Below, piece after piece: positions 18,046-26,244 of a DNA stretch of 46,277 nucleotides. A model generated the notes under the pieces. The model ran no database searches. It was not told the DNA's origin and was given only the letters and a program-made list of their open reading frames with translations. Origin of the DNA: an uncultured Ignavibacteriota bacterium (lineage in GTDB: Bacteria; Bacteroidota; Ignavibacteria; UBA10030; UBA8401); NCBI GenBank assembly GCA_903861125.1, contig CAIOTF010000002.1, forward strand, positions 1 to 46,277. The letters are read 5' to 3'. The position numbers and the translations under genes are program-made. Numbering within the stretch: position 1 is the first letter of the stretch; each line of letters opens with the position of its first letter.

Positions 18046-20511
18046 TTAGAATTTAACAGCTGCTCCAATCCTGATATTTCTTGGTGAGCCAAAATTTGAG
18101 GGATCAAGCTGATATGCTTTGGATAGGTTACCGGTCTGTGTAAATTCCGGATCTCCGGTGTCGGAGTATACATACAAGACATTTTTGTGATTTGTCATAT
18201 TCAGGATCTCGGCAAAGATCCGAAGCGTTGCAACACCATTGAACACAATATCTTTTCCGATTTCCGCGTCGATGGAATATGTTGCGGGAAGCCGCAGCGA
18301 ATTACTCACTACATATCCCACATCGCGACCGCCGGGGGTATAGGGATATCCCGAACTGGCTTTGACAAGGAAAGTGAAATCCATGTTTTCAAATATTCCG
18401 AACGATTCGTCTTTGGGCATTGAATACGTCATTGACGCATTGAACACATGGGTCTTGTCGAAATCCAAATATGTCAGTTGCGTCGATTTAACCGGAACAC
18501 CGTAATTTTCCTCCTCGGTTGATGCATTCCCTTTTGCAACTGAATAGGTATAGGTAATACCTCCGGAAAGATTCTGATTCGGTTTTAGATCAAGATTGAC
18601 CTCGAATCCTTTTACGTTTGCATAATCCTCGTTGATATACAAGGTAAAGGCGCTGTATCGTCCCGGCACCTCGTAGGCAGGATAGTAATGCGTGCCGATC
18701 AGACCCGAAATATCTTTATAGTACGCCGTGGTGCTCATAATAATCTGATCCGAAAACTGGTGCGTAACGCCGACCTCGTATGCAACTGTCCGCTGTGCAT
18801 CGAGCGATGGCTGGCCGAAGATCGGTTCACGGACCGAAAGTTTGAAATCTTTATTTTCGAACATGAACCGGAAATTCGGGTTCTGGAAAAAATGTCCGTA
18901 CGCAAAATGTAGTTTCGTTCTGTCGGAGATCGGATGGGCTATACCGATCCTCGGACTGAATTGCCGGCGCGATGTTACCTGAACGACGGAATTCGGGTTG
19001 AGCGGGTCCTGTCTGAATTGTACATTTGCATTCAAATAATCATAGCGCAGCCCCAGATTAATGACGAGGTACGGAAATTCGATCTTATCTTGAACATAAC
19101 CGGACGCTTCGAACGGACTGTCGGTGAAATAATTATCAATATACTGCAGCGCCATCGGCCGCTTGATTCCGGCAATACTCAGCAGCCGGAGCCGATGTGT
19201 TTTGTATTGACCGCCGAATTTTATTTCATTGTTCTTTCCGAATTGCCAAACCGCATCCCCTTTAACATCAATGTTTGATGTTCTGCTGTCGCTGAGTGTT
19301 GTTGGGGTCGCGTATGAATAAAAATCGTAATGCGTAACTCCGTTTTCAACTGTGGCAACATAATCCTGTTCATTTTCAGAGATATAGCGCGACGTATCGG
19401 TATCATAGCCTGAGAACGCCCCTTGATTGAAGTACGATATTTTCAGTTCGTAAAAAATGTTTTCGCTGACGGTATGAGTGATACTGAAGAGGCTTTGATA
19501 ACTATCCGACCGGGAACGGGAAGATAAATTTGGAATGTACCGGTATGCGTGGGAATACTCCTGCCGATTACTCCGGCTTCCCCTGTTGGAGAGCATCACT
19601 TTCACGGAAGAAATACCGGTATAACTGAGTTTGGTGAACACTGTTTGAGTATTGTCATGTCCAAACGGAAGATAGCTGCCACGGCGGTCATTCTCGGCAG
19701 TAAAGAAAAAATTAATATGATCGATCACCGGTCCGCTGAGCGTTGCCGAATACCGCAGTTCGTGAAACTTGCTGAAATCAGAAATGCCGTATTCCGATGT
19801 TCGCGCTTCCACCTTCCCGGTATAGCGTTCTCCCCCTTCGCGCGTAACAATATTCACTACGCCGCTCATTGCATTTCCGTATTCAGCATTGAACGTACCG
19901 CTGAGCAGACTCATCTCTTGTATTGCATCGTTATTAATCTGTGTCGCAAGTCCTCCGAGCAGCGGATCCTCAACATATGCACCGTCCACCAGATACGCAA
20001 CTTCGTTCGAACGGCCACCGCGGACATGCAGATTCGATCCGCTCCCTACTACACCGGCCTGCAAGCCGATCAATTCAGTAAATGAAGCAACCGGCAACGC
20101 CTCTATGTCCCCGGCAGAGATCACCGATATTGAACTGGTAATATCCTTTTGGATGGCAGGTGCCTGAGCAGAAACGATCACTTCGCTCAATTCAACATTG
20201 GTGGGTTTTAAGGTAACGGAAAGCGTTGTTGTTTGATCCGCAACGATCTTCACCTGTTCAATAAGTTTTGCTTCGTACCCAAGCGAACTGACCCGGACAG
20301 AATATGTTCCGGGTGAAACATTCAGGATAATAAATGAACCGTCAACACCCGTTGCGGTACCGAGCGTCGTACCGACAATTTGCACCGTTGCACCAAGCAG
20401 CGGTTCTTTTGTTGATCCGTCTATGGCTGTGCCCGATATCTTACCGGTTGTGCCGCCAAAAAGGAATGACGAAACAGCGAAGATCACAATGGCAATTTTT
20501 TTCATGGTCAT
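18046..20511 (-). CDS. TonB-dependent outer-membrane receptor with carboxypeptidase-regulatory-like N-domain
   Basis: 821 aa. A signal peptide is followed by a CarboxypepD_reg-like domain (about 22-105, KISGTAIDGSTKEPLLGATV). A plug domain follows (about 110-230, LHVRGGRSNEVAYLVDG, GNAMSGVVNIVTREGG), then a 22-strand-type barrel to the C-terminal F. It imports a substrate across the outer membrane using TonB energy. Its ATG lies two bases after the stop of the RpiR regulator gene, so regulator and receptor share a transcript. A second ATG two codons later (20505) is possible. Peptidase and permease genes in the same run suggest peptides as substrate; a sugar or other ligand cannot be excluded. 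Confidence 0.9.
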   Translation of the reverse strand: MTMKKIAIVIFAVSSFLFGGTTGKISGTAIDGSTKEPLLGATVQIVGTTLGTATGVDGSFIILNVSPGTYSVRVSSLGYEAKLIEQVKIVADQTTTLSVTLKPTNVELSEVIVSAQAPAIQKDITSSISVISAGDIEALPVASFTELIGLQAGVVGSGSNLHVRGGRSNEVAYLVDGAYVEDPLLGGLATQINNDAIQEMSLLSGTFNAEYGNAMSGVVNIVTREGGERYTGKVEARTSEYGISDFSKFHELRYSATLSGPVIDHINFFFTAENDRRGSYLPFGHDNTQTVFTKLSYTGISSVKVMLSNRGSRSNRQEYSHAYRYIPNLSSRSRSDSYQSLFSITHTVSENIFYELKISYFNQGAFSGYDTDTSRYISENEQDYVATVENGVTHYDFYSYATPTTLSDSRTSNIDVKGDAVWQFGKNNEIKFGGQYKTHRLRLLSIAGIKRPMALQYIDNYFTDSPFEASGYVQDKIEFPYLVINLGLRYDYLNANVQFRQDPLNPNSVVQVTSRRQFSPRIGIAHPISDRTKLHFAYGHFFQNPNFRFMFENKDFKLSVREPIFGQPSLDAQRTVAYEVGVTHQFSDQIIMSTTAYYKDISGLIGTHYYPAYEVPGRYSAFTLYINEDYANVKGFEVNLDLKPNQNLSGGITYTYSVAKGNASTEEENYGVPVKSTQLTYLDFDKTHVFNASMTYSMPKDESFGIFENMDFTFLVKASSGYPYTPGGRDVGYVVSNSLRLPATYSIDAEIGKDIVFNGVATLRIFAEILNMTNHKNVLYVYSDTGDPEFTQTGNLSKAYQLDPSNFGSPRNIRIGAAVKF

Positions 20512-20513
20512 AT

Positions 20514-21368
20514 CTAATGTTGAACAGTGGTTTTTTTCATGATAACATCCAGTTCGGAAAGCATTTTTTCTGCTCGGGACTTATCTTTAAGCGCACATTG
20601 TGTGGAAAGCGCATTGATCAAAACGGAAATTGCCGCGAAGGAATTGGTATAGAGCATATTTTCGCTCTTTACAAGCAGGCTCCATGCCGCGTAAAATGTT
20701 GTTGGGGCATTTTCTTTATTCGTAATGGAAATCACGGTGATCCCTTTTTCAGACGCGATTCGTGCCGCATCGATGGTCTCTTGCGAATAGGGCTGGAATG
20801 AAAAAACGATGAGAACTTCGTTTTGCGAAAAAAAAAGCACCTGTTCGGCAAAATTGGTGGACCCCTGGCGAAGGGCCGACGATGCAATGCCGACCTGGTT
20901 CAATTGATAGCTGAGAACTTCCGCCAGCAAAAATGAAATGCCAAGACCCGCCGTATAGACATGTTTTGCCTTAAGAATAGCATCTGTTGCGGCATTAAAA
21001 TCATCGCGCTTAATCAGCGCAAGGGTCGTGTTGATGTTCTTAACGTCCTGCCGTGCGACGAGCGTAAGAATATCGTTTTGCAGTACACCGGCAGATGGAA
21101 CGGTGAACACATCGGACTGCTTCAAACGATCCTGAAGCGATTTCCCTATCTCTTCCTGAAGTTCTTTATACCCTTCAAATCCCGTGCGCTGTGCAAACCG
21201 GACAATGGAGGCAACACTCGACGACGTTGATGCTGCCATTTCTTGAACATTTAAGAATGGTATACGGTCAAAATTCTCAACAAAAAAATCGGCGATCTTT
21301 TTGTGATTTTTTGGAAGCGTACTGTAACGCTTTCTGATCTTCTCTTTTATATCGTCGTATTGTGTCAT
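20514..21368 (-). CDS. MurR/RpiR-family transcriptional regulator
   Basis: 284 aa. An RpiR-type helix-turn-helix domain covers about 1-77 (KIADFFVENFDRIPFLNVQE, SSVASIVRFAQRTGFEGYKE). A SIS sugar-isomerase-like ligand domain covers about 125-250 (ILKAKHVYTAGLG, VLIVFSFQPYSQET, KGITVISITNKENAP). RpiR proteins usually sense phosphosugars, for example N-acetylmuramate-6-phosphate, but some respond to other metabolites. It is the first gene of the regulator-TonB-T9SS-PorV unit and lies right after a terminator, so it probably controls this unit. Confidence 0.92.
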   Translation of the reverse strand: MTQYDDIKEKIRKRYSTLPKNHKKIADFFVENFDRIPFLNVQEMAASTSSSVASIVRFAQRTGFEGYKELQEEIGKSLQDRLKQSDVFTVPSAGVLQNDILTLVARQDVKNINTTLALIKRDDFNAATDAILKAKHVYTAGLGISFLLAEVLSYQLNQVGIASSALRQGSTNFAEQVLFFSQNEVLIVFSFQPYSQETIDAARIASEKGITVISITNKENAPTTFYAAWSLLVKSENMLYTNSFAAISVLINALSTQCALKDKSRAEKMLSELDVIMKKTTVQH

Positions 21369-21375
21369 AAAATAG

Positions 21376-21407
21376 AAGCCCGGAACTCTTCACAAAGCTC
21401 CGGGCTT
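21376..21407 (-). terminator. Rho-independent terminator between the T9SS protein and RpiR genes
   Basis: Perfect 9-bp stem AAGCCCGGA (21376-21384) with TCCGGGCTT (21399-21407). On the minus strand CTATTTTATG follows, so the U-rich tail runs into the RpiR start codon at 21368. It lies 12 bases after the stop of the upstream gene and separates it from the RpiR-TonB unit. Confidence 0.75.
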
Positions 21408-21419
21408 GAACACCTGAAC

Positions 21420-22562
21420 TTACTTCATCAACATCATTTTTTTTGTCTCTTTATAATTGCCGGCCTGCATTGTGTAATAGTACATGCCTGAAGAAAGATT
21501 TTCCGCAGAAAGCGGAACGGTATAGGATCCTGTTTCAAGCTGCTGACTGACGAGCGATCGTACTTCTCGGCCGAGCGCATCAAATACTTTCACTGAAACG
21601 TAAGATGATGTTCCAATGCTGAAATTGATCCGTGTGGATGGATTGAAAGGATTCGGGTAATTCTGCTCTAGCAAGAATCCGTTCGGGGATTGAACATTGC
21701 TCTTTTGCACCGATGTCGATATTTTCGGATATTTTGCCGTAGCAGAATCAAGTGCTGAATTCATTTCACTTTCGGTTGTTCCATATCCTATTGCATAGTA
21801 GTATGTTGCCGAATCTCCCAGTTTCGCAAACGATGCTTTCCCCACGTTCACGGTGAAAACACTTCCGTTCGATCCAGCAACAAGTAATGAATCTTTGTAA
21901 CCAGTGGTTGACAGCATTGCATACCGCGTAGAATCTGTTGCCGCATCATTATTCGGATCTGTCGGTGAGAAAATGTCCCAATCGAGCATCGAAACTCCAA
22001 GCGCATTCGGGCTGAGTACTTTTACACCCCAGTAACTTGCTTCTCCGACACGAAAGAATGATGTGGTTTTTTTTGCGCCGCTGTACTTAATACTTTCACC
22101 ACCGTATGCCTGACTCGGTTTCGGAATGATAACGGCACCCATATAAAGTGATCCGAGTGACGCGGTATCTGCAATAACCCTGTAGCGTACAATAATATAT
22201 TTTTGATTTTTCCACGCCATCACGGTCGTTCGTACTTTCACTTTCGGGGGGAGATTGGTGTAACTGTTGTCCGATAATACTTCGGCTGCGCTGTCGACAC
22301 CCGCAAGCGTGATTGCTTGAACACCATCTACCGTACTATTGGCATCGTTATTATAATCGAACACGGCATCCGCCGATTGTCCGACATCAAGCGACATGCG
22401 GTCGACTTCCCTGTTGGCTTTCACATAACTGTTTGTACTGGTACTCACTTTTCCGTACTTGTCCAGACTGTATCCGATCAGACCGGTACCACCGGTAACC
22501 TGTGCAGCCGATATAGCTGCAAATACGAACAATGCCGTGAATACTGTCAACAATTGTTTCAT
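21420..22562 (-). CDS. Secreted T9SS-sorted protein of unknown function
   Basis: 380 aa. A signal peptide (1-20, ending AAISAAQ) leads to a beta-rich domain of about 270 residues that I do not recognise (VTGGTGLIGYSLDKYGKVS at its start). The T9SS type A domain (about 298-380) carries NYPNPFNPSTRINFS and VKVFDALGREV and ends KKMMLMK. AGGAGG lies 6 bases before the ATG, a strong ribosome-binding site. It follows the YfcC permease gene by 48 bases on the same strand. A surface binding or adhesion role is possible, but nothing shows it directly. Confidence 0.75.
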   Translation of the reverse strand: MKQLLTVFTALFVFAAISAAQVTGGTGLIGYSLDKYGKVSTSTNSYVKANREVDRMSLDVGQSADAVFDYNNDANSTVDGVQAITLAGVDSAAEVLSDNSYTNLPPKVKVRTTVMAWKNQKYIIVRYRVIADTASLGSLYMGAVIIPKPSQAYGGESIKYSGAKKTTSFFRVGEASYWGVKVLSPNALGVSMLDWDIFSPTDPNNDAATDSTRYAMLSTTGYKDSLLVAGSNGSVFTVNVGKASFAKLGDSATYYYAIGYGTTESEMNSALDSATAKYPKISTSVQKSNVQSPNGFLLEQNYPNPFNPSTRINFSIGTSSYVSVKVFDALGREVRSLVSQQLETGSYTVPLSAENLSSGMYYYTMQAGNYKETKKMMLMK

Positions 22563-22610
22563 AGTAACCTCCTGAATAAATGAATGATGAATTTGAATTA
22601 AAGAAACAAT

Positions 22611-23999
22611 TTACTGCCAATTAAATATCACAGGCGGAATGAGCAACAGCAACGCCAGTATAAAAAAGAAAATCTCTATCGGCACCATCCATTGAACCCA
22701 TTTGTTCCATGGAATCTGTGCCAATCCCAGCACACCCATCGTCAATCCGGATGTCGGAAGAATAGGATTGATCCATCCCTCGCCGAATTGAAATGCAAGA
22801 ACAGCCGTTTGCCGCGAAATACCGATCACATCCGCAAGAGGAGACATGATGGGCATGGTCAGCGCTGCCTGACCCGAACCGGAGTGGACAAAAAAATTGA
22901 TAATCCCCTGCACAATAAACATCATCTGCGCAGCGAAGACGGGATGAACGGTGGATATGATACCGGAACAAGCAAAGAGCAGAACATCGAGTACTTTTCC
23001 ATCGTTCGCCACCACAAGTATTGCGCGTGCGCAAGCAATGACCAAGGCAACGCCGACCATATCTTTTGCCCCATCTCGAAAACTATCCGTCATTTCTGTT
23101 GCGGTCAATTTTCCCACGATGCCGGAAAATATCCCCAGAGCCAAAAAGAGTGCCGCGAGTTCGCTCAGCCACCATTGATATTCCAGGACTCCGTAAACAA
23201 GCACACCCAATGCGCCGATAAAACTGAACAAAATAATTTTCCGCGAAAGCGTAAAGTGTTCGACCACGCTGTTGGACAAATGCAATGTCTTTTTGCGCTC
23301 GGTATCCTGTTCGAACATGAGACTGATGGAAGGATTATTTTTTACTTTTTTTGCATACCGGCTCACAAAAACGGTCATCGCCGTGGTGCTCAGCACCCAC
23401 ACAAATATCCGGTATTCCATACCCGAATAGAGTGGTATCTGCGCTATACTTTGTGCAATACCAACGGTAAAGGGATTAAACACCGATGCCGCAAATCCTG
23501 CGGCGGCACCGAGAAACGGAATGGACACTCCCACAAACGAATCATATCCTAACGACAATGCCAGCGGAATGAAAAGCGGAATAAACAATAAGACCTCTTC
23601 GGACATTCCGAATGACGATCCGGCGACCGAAAAGATGGTCATGGTGACGGGTATAAAATATTTCTGGAGATGCGGCTTCTCCGCAAAAGTGCGCGCCAAA
23701 TTCTGGATCGATGCAGTGATCGCGCCTGTCTTCAAAATAATCGAAAATGACCCGCCGAGCATGAGTAAAAATCCGATAATCTCCGCCGCCTGAACAAATC
23801 CTTTAAATGGAGAAGCTAATACATCGGCAATACCCTGCGGTTTGTTCTCAATAAATTCGAACGAGTTCGGAATAACAAGCGTTCTACCATTAATAATCTG
23901 ACGCTTATATTCGCCGCTTGGAACGATCCATGTTGTGATCGCAACAAGCACAATCACGGCAAAAATCATCACCAACGTATTGAAATTGAATTTTTTCAT
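22611..23999 (-). CDS. YfcC-family inner-membrane carboxylate/amino-acid permease
   Basis: 462 aa with about 11-12 hydrophobic helices. Family marks include the N-terminal TTWIVPSGEYKR, the SSFGMSEEVLLFIPLFIPL re-entrant segment, a VFNPFTVGIAQ motif and HSGSGQAALTMPIM near the C-terminus. YfcC/AbgT/DcuC-like proteins move dicarboxylates, arginine/ornithine or dipeptide-like solutes; the substrate here is unknown. The ATG at 23999 overlaps the end of the cyanophycinase gene by four bases (ATGA), indicating coupling, so it likely imports products linked to that enzyme or to the M20 peptidase. Confidence 0.87.
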   Translation of the reverse strand: MKKFNFNTLVMIFAVIVLVAITTWIVPSGEYKRQIINGRTLVIPNSFEFIENKPQGIADVLASPFKGFVQAAEIIGFLLMLGGSFSIILKTGAITASIQNLARTFAEKPHLQKYFIPVTMTIFSVAGSSFGMSEEVLLFIPLFIPLALSLGYDSFVGVSIPFLGAAAGFAASVFNPFTVGIAQSIAQIPLYSGMEYRIFVWVLSTTAMTVFVSRYAKKVKNNPSISLMFEQDTERKKTLHLSNSVVEHFTLSRKIILFSFIGALGVLVYGVLEYQWWLSELAALFLALGIFSGIVGKLTATEMTDSFRDGAKDMVGVALVIACARAILVVANDGKVLDVLLFACSGIISTVHPVFAAQMMFIVQGIINFFVHSGSGQAALTMPIMSPLADVIGISRQTAVLAFQFGEGWINPILPTSGLTMGVLGLAQIPWNKWVQWMVPIEIFFFILALLLLIPPVIFNWQ

Positions 24000-24883
24000 C
24001 TCTTGTTAATCGCCACTTTCTTGCTTTTCAGGTTATAGGAATCTCCGGATTGGAGAATATGCATTGACATATTGTAGGCAGAAAGATATTTGTTCTTGTT
24101 GGTCCGCACATGTTTTGAATGTGTCGCATCATACACCACCACTACGCTTTCGCCGAGCACATCGAACGTACGGTCGGGATTCACAATGATGCTGGTTGCT
24201 TCATCAATCCCTACACCGACCAATGCAGGATTCTGCAGTACCACAGAGATCAGCCGGTTATGTCTTCTGCGGACAACAAAATGCTGATCGATGATCGCTT
24301 CCGTTATAAAACCGAAACCTTCTTTTACTTCAATGTTATCCTTTAACAAAGAGAAGAAGGACGCGGTGGAATCTTTGTTTATTAATTCGTTACCCGTCAG
24401 CATAATTTTGCTCATTACCGCGGCTCCTGCGCTTGTTCCCCCCACAACCCCTCCATTCTTGTAGATTTCATTAATACGTTTTTGCACTTTCGTATTCAAT
24501 AATGCGGCGGTTAACAGCACTTGATCGCCGCCGGAATAGAATACACCCGTAACATTTGCCAGCTTTCCAACGGTGGAGTCCTGGTTTGCGGCATCGGCAG
24601 TGATGTTCAGGTAGAATGATTCCTTAACGCCCAGTTTTTTTATCTGCCTTGCTTGGTCCGATCCCACTTCTTCGGCTACGGAACTTGCCATCGGAAAAAC
24701 AACGATCGTTGCATTTTTCCCGCCGGCTAATTCAATAAATTTTTGCATTATCTCATCGGTCCGTTCACCTCCGCCGATGATCACAAGGTGACCCTTGTTC
24801 TGCGCATAGCCGATCCGGCTGAATGCGATAACTGCAAGAAGTACTGCAGCGGCTATGGTTCTAATGTTCCTGAATGAGCGCAA
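23996..24883 (-). CDS. Exported cyanophycinase-like serine peptidase (S51)
   Basis: 295 aa. The start is TTG at 24883, with GGAG about 8 bases upstream; no usable ATG precedes the hydrophobic N-terminus (AAAVLLAVIAFSRIGYAQ), which looks like a signal peptide. The catalytic serine lies in GGTSAGAAVMS (about 145-155), preceded by GVFYSGGDQ; IDQHF and RRRHNRL follow, as in cyanophycinase. The family cleaves beta-Asp-Arg polymer to dipeptides, or isoaspartyl-like bonds. An exported form would attack external cyanophycin-like or isopeptide material. It overlaps the M20 gene by 23 bases and the permease gene by four, so the three are cotranscribed. Confidence 0.85.
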   Translation of the reverse strand: MRSFRNIRTIAAAVLLAVIAFSRIGYAQNKGHLVIIGGGERTDEIMQKFIELAGGKNATIVVFPMASSVAEEVGSDQARQIKKLGVKESFYLNITADAANQDSTVGKLANVTGVFYSGGDQVLLTAALLNTKVQKRINEIYKNGGVVGGTSAGAAVMSKIMLTGNELINKDSTASFFSLLKDNIEVKEGFGFITEAIIDQHFVVRRRHNRLISVVLQNPALVGVGIDEATSIIVNPDRTFDVLGESVVVVYDATHSKHVRTNKNKYLSAYNMSMHILQSGDSYNLKSKKVAINKR

Positions 24884-25976
24884 TGGCGATCTCCGTTGAT
24901 TTAATTAAGTCTTCAATAAGGATAAATTCTTCGAATGAATGCGGCTTTTGAGCTCCCGTTCCGATATTGATTGCAGGAATCCCCCTGCCGTTGTATGAAT
25001 TTGCATCGCTGCCGCCAGTGTATCTGATTCCTTTTGGCGTTAAACCGGCCGTTCGCAGTGCTTTTTCCATTGTTAGCACTATGGCGGAGTTCTCAGCGTG
25101 AATGTACGGATGGAAATCAATGTCGCTCTTAAATTGTACAGAGCCCCCGTTCACAACGCTTCGCTCAAAACTATTTCGGATCAGCTGATATTCGGCGTTG
25201 ATTCTTTCAAGCGTAAATGAACGGACTTCGCCTTCGATGATCACTTCATCAGGTACAACATTTGTCGGACCGCCGCCGCTGATTTTTCCGATGTTGGATG
25301 TTGTTTCCGGATCGATGCGTCCGAAGCCTACCTGTGCCATTGCGTTCGCCGCAAGAGTGATTGCGTTAATCCCTTCTTCCGGCGCAACTCCGGCATGGGC
25401 TGATTTTCCTTTTACCGTTGCGGTAAAGACCAAACATCCGGCGCCATCCTTTATATAGATGCCAGGCCGTTTGGAACAATCGAAGATATACGCTGCGGTA
25501 ACATTGTACGGCTGCAGTTCAACGTGGTTGGCACCATACATGCCCACTTCTTCTCCAACGGTGAAGACGCAGATGAAATTCTTTACCGGGGCAGCTGCAT
25601 CTTTAATTTTTTTTGAAAGATATGTCAGCACCGCAACCCCAAGTCGGTCATCGCCGCCGAGAATAGTTGTACCGTCCGATGTGATTCTATCTTCCGTAAC
25701 ATTCGCAACAAGTTTCTCTGTGGGTTGAACCGTATCTAAATGGGCGCATAATGCGATGCTTGGTTTTGATGCATCGAATGTCGGCGGAAGGCAGATAAGA
25801 TTGCCTGCGCTTCCATGTATTTTTTTTGCCGTATCATCTTCAATAACGGTGAAACCAAGAAGAGAAAACTGACGTTTCACTTCATCCGCAATGGCGCGTT
25901 CATTAAGAGAAGGAGAATTGATTGCGGCAAGGTGTACAAACAAATCGATGAGTTCTTTTTTGTCTATGTAGATCAT
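24861..25976 (-). CDS. M20 metallopeptidase, PepT-like
   Basis: 371 aa, cytoplasmic. Metal and catalytic residues are visible: H and D in ALCAHLDT, D in GGDDRLG, the EE pair in TVGEEVG, D in IFDCSKR, and H in KPHSFEE. The dimerisation domain includes VKGKSAHAGVAPEEGINA. Closest in style to tripeptidase T-like proteins of the M20 family, it would remove N-terminal residues from small peptides, or deacylate N-acyl amino acids as some M20 members do. It heads the M20-cyanophycinase-permease-T9SS-protein row; upstream lies a 270-base gap that probably holds the promoter. Confidence 0.9.
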   Translation of the reverse strand: MIYIDKKELIDLFVHLAAINSPSLNERAIADEVKRQFSLLGFTVIEDDTAKKIHGSAGNLICLPPTFDASKPSIALCAHLDTVQPTEKLVANVTEDRITSDGTTILGGDDRLGVAVLTYLSKKIKDAAAPVKNFICVFTVGEEVGMYGANHVELQPYNVTAAYIFDCSKRPGIYIKDGAGCLVFTATVKGKSAHAGVAPEEGINAITLAANAMAQVGFGRIDPETTSNIGKISGGGPTNVVPDEVIIEGEVRSFTLERINAEYQLIRNSFERSVVNGGSVQFKSDIDFHPYIHAENSAIVLTMEKALRTAGLTPKGIRYTGGSDANSYNGRGIPAINIGTGAQKPHSFEEFILIEDLIKSTEIAIALIQEH

Positions 25977-26186
25977 GATGGTAGATTTTATTACAGTAAA
26001 ATACTATTGGTAACAATAATTACACAAGATTGTACGTATTTTGGAATACTTTGTCAAGACATAACTTTACAATAACGGTTATTGTAGAGCAAATTCAGCC
26101 TCTTCTAAAAACGGGTACTGCTATGACGGATGGTCTCTGCGGGTCGGTTTATGCTTCGTTCTATTTTCCCAACATTAAATAACGAC

Positions 26187-26216
26187 AAAAAAAAAGGCGG
26201 CATCGCTGCCGCCTTT
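26187..26216 (-). terminator. Strong Rho-independent terminator of the M16 protease operon
   Basis: Perfect 10-bp stem AAAGGCGGCA (26193-26202) with TGCCGCCTTT (26207-26216), a 4-base loop, and on the minus strand a run of nine U (26187-26195). It lies 28 bases after the stop at 26245. Confidence 0.92.
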
Positions 26217-26244
26217 GCGTGAAGAGAGATTACGGATGAATGTA

